Shown here piece after piece: positions 24,145 to 38,231 of a DNA stretch of 64,000 bases; position 1 is the first letter of the stretch; the number at the start of each line of letters is the position of its first letter. The DNA is from Hoplostethus atlanticus (taxonomy: Eukaryota > Chordata > Actinopteri > Trachichthyiformes > Trachichthyidae). The stretch lies in assembly GCA_034670405.1 (NCBI GenBank), contig JAXDDX010000002.1, forward strand, positions 9,548,501-9,612,500, in the 5' to 3' direction. The position numbers and the translations under genes are program-made. Under the pieces are notes generated by a model. That model saw nothing but the letters and a program-made list of their open reading frames with translations. It did no database searches and was not told where the DNA came from.

Positions 24145-24798
24145 TCCTCGGCAGTACCTGGCTGAATGGGGATGAAGAGTTTAATGTGTGTGTATGTACA
24201 GTATGTGAGAGACGTATGTGTTCATTCACTTTTGTATGTTTGAGTTGATTTTAAGGTCAGACTTGTATGTAGGATTGTCAAGACCTAGGACGGTCAGAGT
24301 AGTGTGTGTGTGTGTGTGTCAGTTTGTGGATTCAAATTTTCTTCTTTCTCTTGAATACACAACAGAAAGTGTTGAGCACTTTATTGTGTTTGTGAGGGAG
24401 AGATCTACGTGTTACATATATTAACCTCACTTATCTAAATGAAGAAGCACTGCCACCACAAAGCCCTGCAATGCCATGAGTCTCTCAGCACACTAGTCTC
24501 CTATTTGACCCGAAACAGAGAGTACCGCTGTGAGAGAAAGTTTGTGAACCCTTTTGAATTGCCTACTTGAATTACCTGCGAATGAGAGTTAAGTACCCCG
24601 GGTTCAACAACCTTCCAGTCTTTCAATTTTCCAGACTCAATTTTAGCTGCACAATTTCTAATTCCTGTCACACATTAAGGGAACTTGGTACTGAATGAAT
24701 AATAACAATGTACACAGCTAATCTGTTCTTTAGGCAGTGTAATTCAGTTTGAGAGAGAGAGAGAAAACCTGCATTTGAGAAAGGAGATGGAAGAGAAA

Positions 24799-24832
<34 letters not shown>

Positions 24833-25905
24833 ACTAGTATGTTTGTGAGTGTGAATCTACATGTGTGTGCCTACATACCGTATGTATTGTTGGTGTTATC
24901 TATATGCTGATTCTTTGGGGCTCGCGGATCCCCGATGACCAAAACCAAAACACATTCGTTTTAAAATAATGTTTGTGTGCAGTTTCTTTTCTCTTTGTTC
25001 AGTTGACAACATGGTCCAAATATCTTGGTAGAATGATGAGGTTGTCTCTACCAGGTTCTCCTCTGTGTGTGTTTATATGTGTATGTGTGTGAGAGAGGAA
25101 ATGTGCTTGAGAGAAATTGTATGCTTGTGTATATGTGTGTGTACGTGTACTGTAAGCACCATACAAATGAAAAACCTATCTTTCTCTCTTCCTTCCATCT
25201 CCTCTTGTTGTGTGTGTGTTCTTCCATGACCAACTCCTCCAGGATTTTGTGGAGAACTGTCTGCCTGCAGCCTTCTATTATCCCCTCTTTCTCTTTTCAT
25301 TACACCAACAACTCTATCTATCTGTCTGTGACCTGTCAAATTAAATCAATCGCCTCACCTTGCTTCTTTCCTGCTCGCCATCAATTTCAATGCAAAAACT
25401 GTCACTTGGAAGACACTGTGAAATTGTTCCAACAGATGAAGTAGGTGGCCTTAATAAACATGTGATTACACTGTCAAGGGATACAGTTCATGTGAGGCTT
25501 TATTGGACTGTTTACTGCAGTAAAAACGTGATGATTGGCCAAACCTGCAAGCACTGTTGATTCTTCTGTTTCATTCTTTTTATTAACTACAAATATCAGA
25601 ATATGCCAACAGATGCACTCATCCTCACCTAATTCACAAAGCAGAACCTACAGGGAAAAAAACAGTTGCATTGATTGGGCAACACTGCAATCTCTGACAA
25701 ATATTTTAGGGGATTGATTGAATTTTCATCAATTCTCGTGATTGCATTATCAAATAAACCTGAAGGAACTGTGTGTGTTTGCATCTGTTTTCTACCAGCT
25801 CTCTCCTCCTCTCCCCTATCTTCAGCTTTGTGTGTGTGTATATGCGTAGGTGTGTGTACCCCCCTCATCATCGTCTTCCTCTCTCTCTGAATTGTCTTCC
25901 TCCAG

Positions 25906-26073
25906 CTGAGTCCAGGTATCATGGACACGGTACTGAAGGGCACCTTCAATGTTACGCTCAACAACCGTCTCGGCTCCCACTGCTCCTCCTCTGTCGCCCC
26001 TGGCCCTGCGACGGGCCCCAAGGCCACCGGTGGTGTCCCTCCCAACACCTTCACCGCCACCAGCACTTCCTAG
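25906..26073 (+). CDS. stpg2: sperm-tail PG-rich repeat protein, terminal coding exon (exon C)
   Basis: The acceptor is TTCCTCCAG at 25905, and the frame is phase 0. It encodes 55 residues starting LSPGIMDTVLKGTFNVTL and ends at TAG (26071-26073). Joined to exon B it reads PGPGAYE-LSPGIMD, a continuous PG-rich repeat followed by a KGTFNVTLNN-type tail that I associate with the end of STPG2-like proteins. The remaining 33 residues are rich in G, S, P, T and A, have no fold and end T-S-T-S. A donor-like GAG|GTGAGA lies about 24 nt after the stop, so the 3' UTR may be spliced. No AATAAA was seen close by. The C-terminal tail beyond FNVTL may be species-specific. Confidence 0.72.
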   Translation: MSPGIMDTVLKGTFNVTLNNRLGSHCSSSVAPGPATGPKATGGVPPNTFTATSTS

Positions 26074-27333
26074 AGCCCCACTGGCGTCGGAGTTCAGAGG
26101 TGAGAGGTAAGCAGAGTAAAAGGTCAATCTAAAGGTCGTCCCATCTCAATTCATATTCTGGGGAAAGTAGATTTTTCATGAATATGTATGGTTATATATC
26201 CATTTCTGTTGAATGTATAATTGATAACGAGTGGACTTATTTTCAATTATTGAACTGTAACAAGCTTAATTAACTGAGCTGAGAGTGTGGTTGACCCTCG
26301 TTGTGGTGAGATTTTTAACTTTTAAGAGTAACAGTTATAAAAGTATTTTTTGTAGATAAACCATGCATTCTCTGAAAATGTTATGTTTAGATGAATTGAG
26401 ACAATTGGTGTAGCATTTTACTGTGAGCTGCTTTCTATTGGCAATATTTCCACTCCCTGCTACTTTTGATACCTTACTTGGAAATCTGTCCAAATGTTGT
26501 TTTATTGTCTGGAACTAAGTCCTAAAAGTTGCCATCAAGTGAAATCATGAAGCAGATCCCTAAGAGCTGTTGTTTGTAATGGTAATAGTCATTTTATTCA
26601 GCTGTGAGTCATTTATTCAACTGCCATCATAACTAATTTCACAGTTAATTTATTAATTAGAGCAGCTAATAACTGATTTTGAACTAAACTTATTGGAGCA
26701 ATATGCTGACTGATTAGCTTATTTATTTTCATAATTACAGGCAGCAGTTTGGAGGAAAATCATGACCACGTGTTCTTTCTTCCAATGTCACCAAATGGAA
26801 TACAGTAAACCAAATGGACACAGCACCTATAGTTGTTGCTTGTTTCATTGTTTACTACACTCACTGACATGCCTGACACACTAAATCAGCTTTCTTTGAG
26901 GCTCAATTTACTCCATAGTAATAGAGTGGAGATAATGGACATCCCTGTTTGACTTTCTCAAATGGTTATTTGGTTAATACAAATTGCACCCTTGGGTACT
27001 CATACTCATACTCATACTCATACTCATACTTGGGTACGTCATCGGTCCGTGATGTTCAACGCATTCCAGGAGTTATTTTATGATGTGTGTGGTTTTGGTG
27101 TGTCAACTTTCCCTCAACCTGCCTCATCTACTTCTACTTCAGTTAGTGATTTCCTACATTTCCCAGAATGACTTTCAACAACCCTAGAGAACTCGATTTG
27201 TTGTATTAAGCTGGGCTTTATGGAGGGAGCAATGATAGCAATAATGATACTAACGACAAGAGAGCAAGAGTCTCTTCCTCCTCGATGATGGACCTGTATG
27301 ATTGTTGAACATTGATGCAAACTGGTGAGAAGC
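26074..27333. other. 3' flank of stpg2, anonymous AT-rich sequence
   Basis: AT-rich, low in CpG, with no canonical AATAAA within about 700 bases of the stop codon. A hexanucleotide (CATACT)n array lies at 26998-27030, bounded on both sides by TTGGGTAC. No other gene was recognised. Confidence 0.5.
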
Positions 27334-27561
27334 CCTTTCTCTTTCATTCTGAGGGACTGACACCAAAACCGATGTTTACCGCTGATGTTGTCGCTGAAGG
27401 TTTTTCTCCTCTTAAATTCCATTGTAGCTGCACTGGAAATATATTAATGTGACATTGTCTACGTTTTGCCACTTATGCACGGAAATAAGAAAAATGCACC
27501 ACCAAACAACAAAATGGGCCCAGGAATTCAAGGTACATCGCCAATAGCTGTTTAACAGGTT
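27334..27561 (-). repeat. interspersed repeat, copy 2 (copy 1 at 700-960)
   Basis: The reverse complement aligns to 700-960 with many substitutions and a few indels. It shares GCCAATAG, GCCCAGGAATTC-like and GAGGGACTGACACC words. See the entry for copy 1. Confidence 0.75.
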
Positions 27562-28254
27562 TGTTTTTTTTCCCTTTACAATAGCTGCATTGTTTGACAC
27601 TATTGTCATAGAAACTCCAATATATTACAATATATATATATATATTCTGTCAGCCAACTCACGTATTAATTATAAAATGTAAATGCAGATTTTAGTTTGG
27701 CGTCAGGTCCCTCCGCTTAACTCACTTAGCCAGCCGAGTGAGGCAGGGAGCGATTGGCAGTAATCCCCTGGGGGGGCTAAGAACAGAGCCCACAGGTGGA
27801 TGCTGGGGTGGTGGTGGGGTGAGAGCTTTATCAGCATCGGCATAAACAGCAACAGAGCAACACAGTGTGCAGAGAATGAGCAGTGAGGTTGATGGTTTAA
27901 ATAGACTGCGCAATTGCAGTGGCTATGCGTACGCTCAGATGAAAGAATGTAGTGTCTATACTAAAACGGACATATACTATACTATACATATACTATATTA
28001 AAAAGGACATCTCTGTGCCATTGTAAGCTGATGATCCCAGGATAAATTGACACAGAAAGTGAAAACTGGATTTTGAACCACATCTGACCTAGGGAAAATA
28101 TTTTAAGCAACAATGAGAATATCAGATCTGCTTTCTGTGCAAAAGATAAATGAGAGAGAGTTGACCGATGATGGTAAAAATCTGATTTTCATACCGACCA
28201 TCATGCTAAAAGGCTTTTGGGCTGTGTGTTGTGTGTTTTTGCTTGTTTGCGTAT
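27562..28254. other. anonymous sequence
   Basis: Contains a short (TA)n at about 27630-27647. No gene or element end was recognised. Confidence 0.45.
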
Positions 28255-28405
28255 TATATTTTGTTATATTGCACACAGTGGATAGAGACAGGAAAGCCGT
28301 GAGGGAGCAAGGGTTACGGGCAACACATGGGGTCTTGATTTGAACTCAAAGCATCACAAGTAACACAGTAAGTATCTTAGCCCCCCCTGAGCCACTAAGA
28401 TGCTT
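28255..28405 (-). mobile_element. tRNA-derived SINE (reverse strand)
   Basis: On the - strand, an A-box-like TGGCTCAGGGGG near 28390 is followed by a B-box-like GAGTTCAAATC near 28345. The body reads CCATGTGTTGCC, TTTCCTGTCTCTATCCACTGTGTGC and an A-rich end. This is the same design as the SINEs at 3925 and 42060. Confidence 0.6.
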
Positions 28406-28645
28406 TTTGGAAATCATGTTTTATTTAATAACAAGGAACCAGACCATGAGACAATTAGACAAAATTATATTAGAATTCCTAAAGATTCATAGCCATACAT
28501 TATTGCTTAGCATGCATAAATCATAACACCATTCATTATGGATATTTGTGCTGAGTAGCAGAGAAACAGGTGTGAAAGTCATACAGAAGACTCATGGCTT
28601 ATCCAGTTTGGTGGTACGCTAATATGCTTTGCTCATTAATCAAAC

Positions 28646-30115
<1,470 letters not shown>

Positions 30116-31781
30116 CCTTTTGTTTAATACACATACTGTACACATGCACATACACATACATGCAAAACAAGAAATTGCACATGTATGTATGCATGCATTT
30201 TTCTGCAGGTACACTCACACACACGCATGCTCATAAATACAAACGCACATTTGCTAGAATACATTGTGGGTCTCATTCCAGGTGCGATGGCTAGTTTGTA
30301 ATAGTGTCATTTAGTCCTTTAGGCACGGCTCTAACCGAGCATGGAGAAGAGCGCATAAGCTCTATCCAACTTTCACAGACTGAGCCTGTCTGAATATAGC
30401 ATGAAATATGAACTGTACAATGCTCCGATGCCTTGCAACAGCTGTGGGAGAGGAGAGAGAGGGGAGTGTGGTGGGGTGGGGGAGAGGTGAGTTAGTGGAA
30501 TCTATGCCTTAATTTTGGGAGACTTTTTGCTGCCCTTACCCTTTCTCAGGGATGAGAAAGGGATGAGAAAATCAATATTATGCCTGACAAAGGAAGACGG
30601 GGAAACTCAATTAAACATGCAGTGACGCCCTGCTTCACATTCGTACTGAAACTGCCCACTACAACCACGGTCTTCTGCCACTGGCCAGTGAACAGCTCCA
30701 CTGCAAGTGCTCATTTACTTTCCCCACCTACATTTTCCCAGGTGGTCTGGGGATTCAAACTGGCAATATTCCAGTCAAAGGCCGCTATTCAAAGGTCCTG
30801 TGTATCTAGTGTCAGAGAAGTACAGAGGATGAGGTGGTCCAGGCAGTTCAAAGTATCAGAAGAACTTTTTTACTAGTGTTACTGTTACCACTGGAGAGGG
30901 TAGATTTGTTCTCCTCTTCTTTCCTCATCACTCATCACAGCCTAAATCAACTATTCATGGCAGTGTGTGTGTGTGTGTGTGTGTGTGTCCCCTCAATCCT
31001 AGACACAGAAAGAGAGAGAGAAAGGGGAAACAACTGAAAGAGACAGAGAGATTAATGAATGAGTCTGTAAAGCATCAACAGAAGGTACACAGATGATGCC
31101 GTGCAGGTAGATCTGGTTGTTTGGATGCATCTGGGTAGGAAATAACCTTGCCTTTGAACAAATGCCCCCCCCACCCCCCCACCCTCTGGGCGCTACCCCT
31201 GTGTAGGATACCTCCTTATATCTTGTATTAATATCTTGCTGTGTTCAAAATGTCTCCGTGAGCATTCTGAGTAACAGGTTCCACAGAGTACCATGTCTCT
31301 GATTGTTACTGTGGGCCTTTTAGCCTAATGAGGTGTTTACCCCCTATCATTATTCAGCTGGGAGCAGAGAAGGGGGAGAGGGAGGGAGAGAGAGAGAGAG
31401 GGGGATGGGGGAGAGCAAAGGTATACAGCCAGAGAGAAAGGGACAGGGAGAGAGAAAGAGGTACCAAAAGAGTTGAGCAGAGCCAAGATATACAGAGGGA
31501 AGCAGAAAGAGGGAGCGATGGAAGAAAGCACAGAACAAAGAGATATAGATAAAAAGAAAGGCTAGCGATAGGTAGAAAAATAAATAAATAGGAAAATATC
31601 ATGGAGATAGGGAAGGTGAGAGTTGATAGAAAGGGGCAGAGAAGGAGAGCGGAGAGAGAGGGAGGAGGGTAGGGGGAAGGAGCTTGGTGTTATTTATGCC
31701 TCCCTCGGCACTCGTCTTTACCTTTTCTTCCCTGCGAGCTGTTTTACATCGGCGATCTAATTAAATCAAATAAATCAAAGG

Positions 31782-31831
<50 letters not shown>

Positions 31832-33385
31832 CCACAACAGTCTCTCCTGATTCCGGGTTTGGGAAGACCCCCCCCCAATTGAATAAATCTCGATTATGGT
31901 GCATTACACGGCACATCATTCATGTTGTTTATAGGCCTAAAATATGCAAACAGACCAGGGGCATAAAAGTGATCGATGCTCAAATGCTTCCTACTCATCT
32001 CACACACAACACCAAGCACCTTCACTTACAGATGCCTAGGGTAGGATGGAGACGTATTGTATTGTCCTTATTTTGTCCCCTCATGGTGGCATTCATTGTC
32101 TTTGTCTGCGCCCAGGCATCAAAATGTCACTTTTAATACCTCATTTATTAAAGCACTCTGTGCTGTTGAGTTATAATCAAATCTAATTAGCTTCACCAAA
32201 CCTTGAAGCTGTCCCTGAGAAATCTTTTGATAATTGAAAGCTAGCCTCTTTTTAATAAATGAAAGACAGGCAAGTGACAGGCAGTTGGTTTTCAGGACAT
32301 TGGCGCCTCTGGAAGATGCTTGTGTGGGTATATGTTGTCTACAAGGTTGCTACATGTTGCTAACAACTGTGTCATTTTTTGGCTAGGTTGTGCATAAAAT
32401 CAATATCCATATTTCATGACAAACAGTTTTACAGTGGGGACAAAAATACACTAAGATTATGATATTGTTGAGAACAGCCAAAGGGACCGGACCTATGCTG
32501 GTATAAGTGATACCTGAGTTGCCAAGATGTGACGTTTAGGCAGCAAAAAAGTGATGTATTTTATTTTGTTACTTTTTTTGCATTTTACGTAAATAATTTG
32601 CACTGTTGTTTCATCTTTGTTTAACTTAACTTTTGGTATTATTTCCAGCCATTCACTTGAATGCGTGAATTGATAATTCTTGTATATGAATTCTGAACTT
32701 ACAAGGAGCACTTGAAAGCAGCATTAGCCAGTCAAGTCATTTGAGAGAATATGAAAAGAAGAGCAAACCCAGGAAAGAAGTAACAGATGTTGTAATGTTT
32801 TACCTAGCAACAGATGGTTCCTATCAAAACAGTTGAAAATGAAGGTTTCAATGGATTGCTGATAATGGTTTGCCTCGACAATGATTTAAGGTCTAGTTGT
32901 ACCTCAGTGCTTTATTTGAGTGTTACTAGTTATTTCATTTGTGACTGGAAGCTGCGCAGTGCTTGTTTAGCTTAGACTAGAATTCATGAAAATAGATCTG
33001 ACAACCTTCTTAGACTGATGGTCTGTTTATAAGTTATAGTTTTGGTCTTTGAAGTTATTCTTTTACTTGAGTTTAACAAACTCAAAATGTACTTTTTTGT
33101 CCTGTTTTTTCCTCCGTAATGCACCGTTAGTTGGCTTGTGCTTTTTAGTTACTTACAGCCTCAGAAAAGCAAAATCAAAAATATTGTGATGCATACCATG
33201 AATTGTGAAAATATCTTAAAATATTGTCACATTTTGTCCATATTGCCCAACCCTAATTTACATTAGTTTCAATAGAGTTTTAGTGACTCATGGTCTACAT
33301 GCTGTTTCAGTGGCTTTTCCTCCATGCCAAGAAAATACTTCTGAGAGAAACACTGACTTAGACGCTAGGTCACTGTAAATTACTA
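30116..33385. other. anonymous sequence with low-complexity tracts
   Basis: Holds (TG)n at 30963-30989, GA-rich sequence at 31350-31680, (CA)n at 31783-31831 and an AT-rich area from 32350 on. Around 33170-33255 is ATATTGCCCAACCCTAA, a hAT-like end phrase without a visible partner. No gene was recognised. Confidence 0.5.
31783..31831. repeat. (CA)n microsatellite
   Basis: About 24 CA units, nearly perfect. Confidence 0.95.
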
Positions 33386-34125
33386 CACTGTAAAAAAAAG
33401 ATGTAAATTTACGCGCAAAGTACCATCAAATATCATGTCAATTGACATGCATTTCACTTTTTCTTTTTTAACTGTCAAATTGCATTAAATTTACATTAAA
33501 TGACAATTATTAAATGTTTTTCCGTAATTTTACAGTTAAATTACTTCATAACAAAACACAGTAAAGCTTTTTTTAAAGGATAAAGTCAATGATGGTAATT
33601 CTACAACATGACTTTTCTTTTACATGGTTTTGCCATAAAAATACGTAAATACACAGGTAAATTTACAAATGTGATATTACAGCTTGTTACTGTTATTATA
33701 CTGCTACAGTCAGTTAAAAAAATGATTTATCTACGTATTTGTACAAGCCAATATCTGTAAGTTCACTGTAAAAAAAGATGTAAATTTACATGCAAAGTAC
33801 GATCAAACATTGCGTTAATTGACATGCATTTCACTTTTTTTAACTGTCAAATTGCATTAAATTTACATTAAATGACTATTATTCAATTTTCTCCATCATT
33901 TTACGGATAAATTACTTAATGACGAAATACAGTAAGCCTTTTTTTAAGGATAAAGTCTATGATGGTAATTCTACAACATGACTTTTTTTTTTACAAGGTT
34001 TTGTTATAAATACATAGGTCAATTTAGGAATGTGATACTACAGATTGTTACTGTTATTGTACTGCTAGAGTCAGTTCAAAAAATTATTTATCTACATTTG
34101 TTTTACGAGCCAATATCTGTAAGTA
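33386..34125. repeat. two tandem copies of a 378-bp AT-rich unit
   Basis: Unit 1 starts at 33386 and unit 2 at 33764. Both begin CACTGTAAAAAAA, share AGATGTAAATTTAC, GACATGCATTTCACTTTTT, GATGGTAATTCTACAACATG and CTTGTTACTGTTAT-like phrases, and end with CCAATATCTGTAAGT. They differ by scattered substitutions and small indels. Confidence 0.9.
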
Positions 34126-35924
34126 CACAATGAGTAAGACATGGTTTCCCATACGAACATTTACAGATTTTGTCTGTTATTACACAGTCATTATATGGGA
34201 GACTATAATGACAAAAATACTCAATACAACAATACTGACAAAGATGGTGATTCTACAAGATTATTGTATTTCTACAAGGTTGTATCATTAGCACACACAT
34301 TCATCATGTGAGTTTCTTTTCGACATGTTGACATGACAGAAATAACGTTACCTTTTCGTAACATAACGGGGCACTCGCCAAGGAAGTTTAATACATAGAG
34401 ACTAAACGGCAAATGGCGGCCCATTCATGTCTATTGAACTTGCTCACCCTGCGCATCCGCTAAAAATTTCCTCGACTTCCTGGTTGCTCAGCGGACATGC
34501 GTATTAGTGTTTTTTTGCACGTGACAATCATGTGGCAACGTGGCAATCGCAGCAGGAGCGACTTGTACTTCAAATATGCATTTTTAGGTGAACATATACA
34601 AGTAAAATAAGCATCGTGAAAGCCTAAATTTAATTTATACTTTCAGGACAATGATAGTTCACAGAAGTACCCAGTGCAGATACCAATCCTGGCAATCCTT
34701 CAAATAAATAATGGAAATATTCAAAGACTTTTTTGTCATATGCAACGTTGAAGCTATCTTTGTAAACATTTAACACACATTTATTTTCAAACGGGCCTCT
34801 ATAGGGAAATGTCTTTCTGGGCCACATACCTAGTACCAACATTGGCCTCACTCACAGTATAAAATTGACACCTCCTTGAGGTTTAAAATTGCCAGATTTG
34901 TAAATTTGTGTAGCCACATGTAGATTACTACATTGATGATTTTTCCAGCAGTAGAATGATGTTGCAGACAGAGTAGCGAACACAAACAGCTGTTTGCACA
35001 ACTGTAAATGTGTTGCAGGTAGATAGACCAAAGATTAACCGTTGCGTTGCGGGGCATCGCTTTATGAGTTGGGCTGGCATTGTGCATTCCCCTCTCTTCC
35101 CCCTTTCCTTTCTCTCTTCACTGTGCTGTCAAATAGAGCTGAAAAGCCCTAAAATACTGTATATTACAAAATTAGTGATGTTCTTAACAGAACAATGCCC
35201 CTTTGTCATGAATTGTTATGAAAGGTCTGATCTATTCATGCATGCTTGATTTCAACAGAAATTTGAATTTGAATTTTTGTTTTTAATTTTAAGACTAATT
35301 CAAGACAAAAAGAGTTCCACTACTGAATGACTTTTTTTTTACTTTCATCTTTTAGATTGCAATACATTGTGCCTCCATAATGTTGCACCCTTGGGGTTAC
35401 AAGCTGGCAAAGACAATCCACTGTCCATTACAACAATGCAAACAGCACAATGGCAGCTCATCAACCCAAAGCTTGCCTGTGGTTGTGTACTCTGATCCAT
35501 TGATCCTGATGCATGCATGTTTTAGCTTATATGTTGCTGATCAGCTCTCTACCCTCCACTGCTGTATCTATATGTTGGCCCCGATGCTTTCCCAACCAAG
35601 GGGTTTAAGCTAATGTGTTATTAGAGTAGCCCACTTAAAGGCCAGACCAGCATTGTTTTCCAGGCTTAACACCTTAAAATTGCATGAGTTTAATGTACTA
35701 CAAGACTATGCTGTAGGATAGCATTTTCACTTAGCTCCAGTCTTGTCATTTGCAATGGCCTATATATCAAGAAGAATCCGGGATCATTTTGACCTTGTAC
35801 ATAGTACTATAGCTTTTCAGTGCCTATCACTTGCTACAACACTTTTCTTTCCACAACCAACTGCAGTGAAAATGCTTAAACAGGTGGGCCTTAGAAGTCA
35901 CAGCTCCTGGCCAAACTCCCCCAT

Positions 35925-36059
35925 CCCCCAACCACCCCGCTCGACCAATGACGTTACACTATTGAGATTCAAACTTGGCGCTCTCTTTGCCTGTCTTCTC
36001 TCCGTCGCAAACAGTCGCTGCAGGAGTAACGTTACCTTGGAAGAGACGCCAGTCAAAAA
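35925..36059 (+). promoter_or_regulatory. promoter-like block and possible untranslated first exon
   Basis: A GC-rich island in AT-rich sequence. It holds ACCAATGACGTTA (CCAAT box next to a CRE-like TGACGT), then GATTCAAACTTGGCGCTC, where TTCAAA is CHR-like and TTGGCGC is E2F-like. GTCGCAAACAG and a donor-like AAAAA|GTAAGTAAC (GT at 36060-36061) follow. A weak acceptor candidate, TTTGTCCAG, lies at 37066. No coding sequence was recognised downstream, so a non-coding transcript or a lost gene is possible. Confidence 0.35.
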
Positions 36060-36469
36060 GTAAGTAACTTTTATTCTATTTCTACCATCTCTGTCAAATT
36101 TGTATACTTATTGGATGGACTGGATTTAAATATTTAATAGCCAGAGAAAACTGCATGCTCACTCGAACTGTAATTTGACTAGTTAGCTAGTTGTTTATTT
36201 TGTTGGCATTCCTCTATAGGTATTATTTTTACTAAAGCTATAACGTTATACTGTATATGCGGCAAGTTGATATCCAGTATGATATCCACGGTAGCCTATG
36301 ATATTGATATGATATTTCTTCAGTCAATGCGAGAGACTGTCAGGCAAAGAGTGCTTTGTTTTTCGGTAATGTTACTCCTTGTCAAACGGCGGCACTAAAT
36401 GTGCGCTTGTCTGCTTTTCACATGCATTTTAGCAATCTTATCATAGCTAGATTAAACCTGATTAAGTAA

Positions 36470-36495
36470 ATGTGTGAGTGAGTGAGTGAGTGTGT
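36470..36495. repeat. (GTGA)n short array
   Basis: About five GTGA units followed by GTGTGTG. A mirrored (CACT)n array lies at 37377-37402. Confidence 0.85.
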
Positions 36496-37944
36496 GTGCG
36501 GGTCGTATGTCCCTGTATGCGGGTGCCTTAGTGTGTTTACATCGGGGGTTCCCAACCACCGGGCCGCGGACCGAAAATATTCCTATATTCTGGTCGCAGA
36601 GCAGCAAGCAACCGGAAAGAAAGTGTTTACAGCATTCAAAATGCTGATGATGGCATAGTGCCGAAACACAGTCTTTTTTTCATCTGCTGCTGTGTACCCT
36701 GTTATTGTCAGTGCAGATTTTTGTACTTTTTCGAAAAGTTGAAAACATTTGTACACAGGCATCCGCATATACTTAACGTGCATTTTATCTGAGAGGTTAG
36801 AGCACAGGGTTGTGTAGCTTTCAGCACATGCGTGTACACATTCTGGTTCTCAGCAAAAAAATTGTATGAACCCCCCATTCAGCTCAAAGCAGGTACTATC
36901 CTGATAGAATGAACATACATAGCATAGCAATGTATGGAATTTAAGGTAATGAATTAGATAACTTCTACTAAGTTAGAAGTTCAATTAAACTAAATAACAT
37001 TGTGATTCAAATTTACTGTTATTTAATACTAATTATCATCTTTTTCTTCTCTCTCCTTTGTCCAGGTCTGCCACTGCCACTCTCACACCTATCCTTAAAT
37101 GTCTATCCTTTTTGAGCTTCTTCATCCTTATCCCTTTGACCTCCAGTGATCTCAGCACTATCCCTTTCAGTGTTATACAGAAGGAATAAAACACATTTTA
37201 AAAGAAGAAACAGTGCCCTGCCATCACTGATCAAAATATCCCCAGCTGCATGTGCTTGTTGGCAGCCTGCAGTCTTTGGTATGATGGTACACCAGCAAAC
37301 CAGAAGGCCTACCTCAACTTACCCATCTGACCACACACAGGCATACACAATCACACATGTATGGTAAGCAGTACGACTCACTCACTCACTCACTCACTCA
37401 CTCGTGCATACACACACAAAGACACACTGAGTCAATGACCTAAGAGGGATGAACCTTCCTTTTTTTATCAACCCACAGGGTTATGGCCACCGTATCAATA
37501 TTTTCATTTAGCAATGTCTGCAGTTCCAGTATGCACCAAAGAGGTGGTGTTTTCAGTTATTAATGTCCATCAGATATTTTGTTTTTTTTGTAGACTTGTG
37601 AAGGCCAGTTAAGTGAATTGAAGACTTGTAGTGAACTTCGAGTGTTTCCTTAAGCCAATCAGAGCTCCCGAAACACGTTACGTGGAAAGAATGTTTGAAG
37701 CCAGTCAAACAAATATTGCTTATTTAAGAAGAACGTTATTTACACACACGCACACACACACACATTTGTCAATTTGCTCTGCAAGATTTTCATGGAAAAT
37801 TTTTGCTTCTTTAGCAATTTAAATTGCCCATACGATAACCTTTGACAAATATTTATGGCTTGAAATGGATTCAAGCCTAAAGGGACAGTACATGTTTTTA
37901 AGCAGCCCAAACTGATTTATCATTAACTGGGAGTCTTTTCAGTG

Positions 37945-38036
37945 TTTTGAGGTACTTCGTGCTACCCTTTGGGGTACTTTGTGATGCTTTGTGGTAGTTT
38001 GGGGTACTTTGAGGTTGTTTGTGGTACTTTGTGGCA
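37945..38036. repeat. GGTACTTTG minisatellite
   Basis: The phrase GGTACTTTG/GGTACTTCG recurs four times, separated by TTTG-T-rich spacers, in an imperfect array with a period of roughly 20-25 bases. Confidence 0.75.
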
Positions 38037-38231
38037 ATTAATAGGACCCTCTTCTCTTACTAGATCTTAATAAAAATTATCTTTTGCCAGAAAGAGAAGG
38101 TTCTAGAAATTGCTGCCAGATTGTTTACATTTCTTGGTTTAATGCTGTCTACATCATATAGCTGGTCTCTTTATATTCAGTTAACCCTGCAATGATAACC
38201 CATTCCCTCTCCTTTTTCTCATTATTCATAC

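Larger units (their letters stand above)
19371..25905 (+). other. stpg2 intron between exons B and C
   Basis: A 6.5-kb intron with CT-rich tracts (20020-20220, 20690-20990), a hAT-like MITE (21001-21301), a (TG)n array (21363-21405), long (GA)n arrays (21786-21857, 23076-23138, 24079-24142), a second hAT-like remnant (22634-22992) and a GC-rich block (23200-23540) with no clear explanation. No additional stpg2 exon is required by the phases. Confidence 0.65.

Noticed and set aside
19255-25905. A CRLSLGRRTFLPSQQ segment near 23344 considered as an extra stpg2 exon
   Set aside because: Exon B ends and exon C begins in phase 0, and they join directly into a sensible PG-repeat continuation. The segment has no PG motif.
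25822-26127. 101-codon frame on the - strand over stpg2 exon C
   Set aside because: It is the antisense shadow of a GC-rich coding exon. The + strand has matching splice phases and a PG-repeat continuation.
37146-37367. 73-codon frame between an acceptor-like and a donor-like site (37067-37364)
   Set aside because: No protein family resemblance and no ATG in good context. A non-coding exon cannot be excluded but is not supported.
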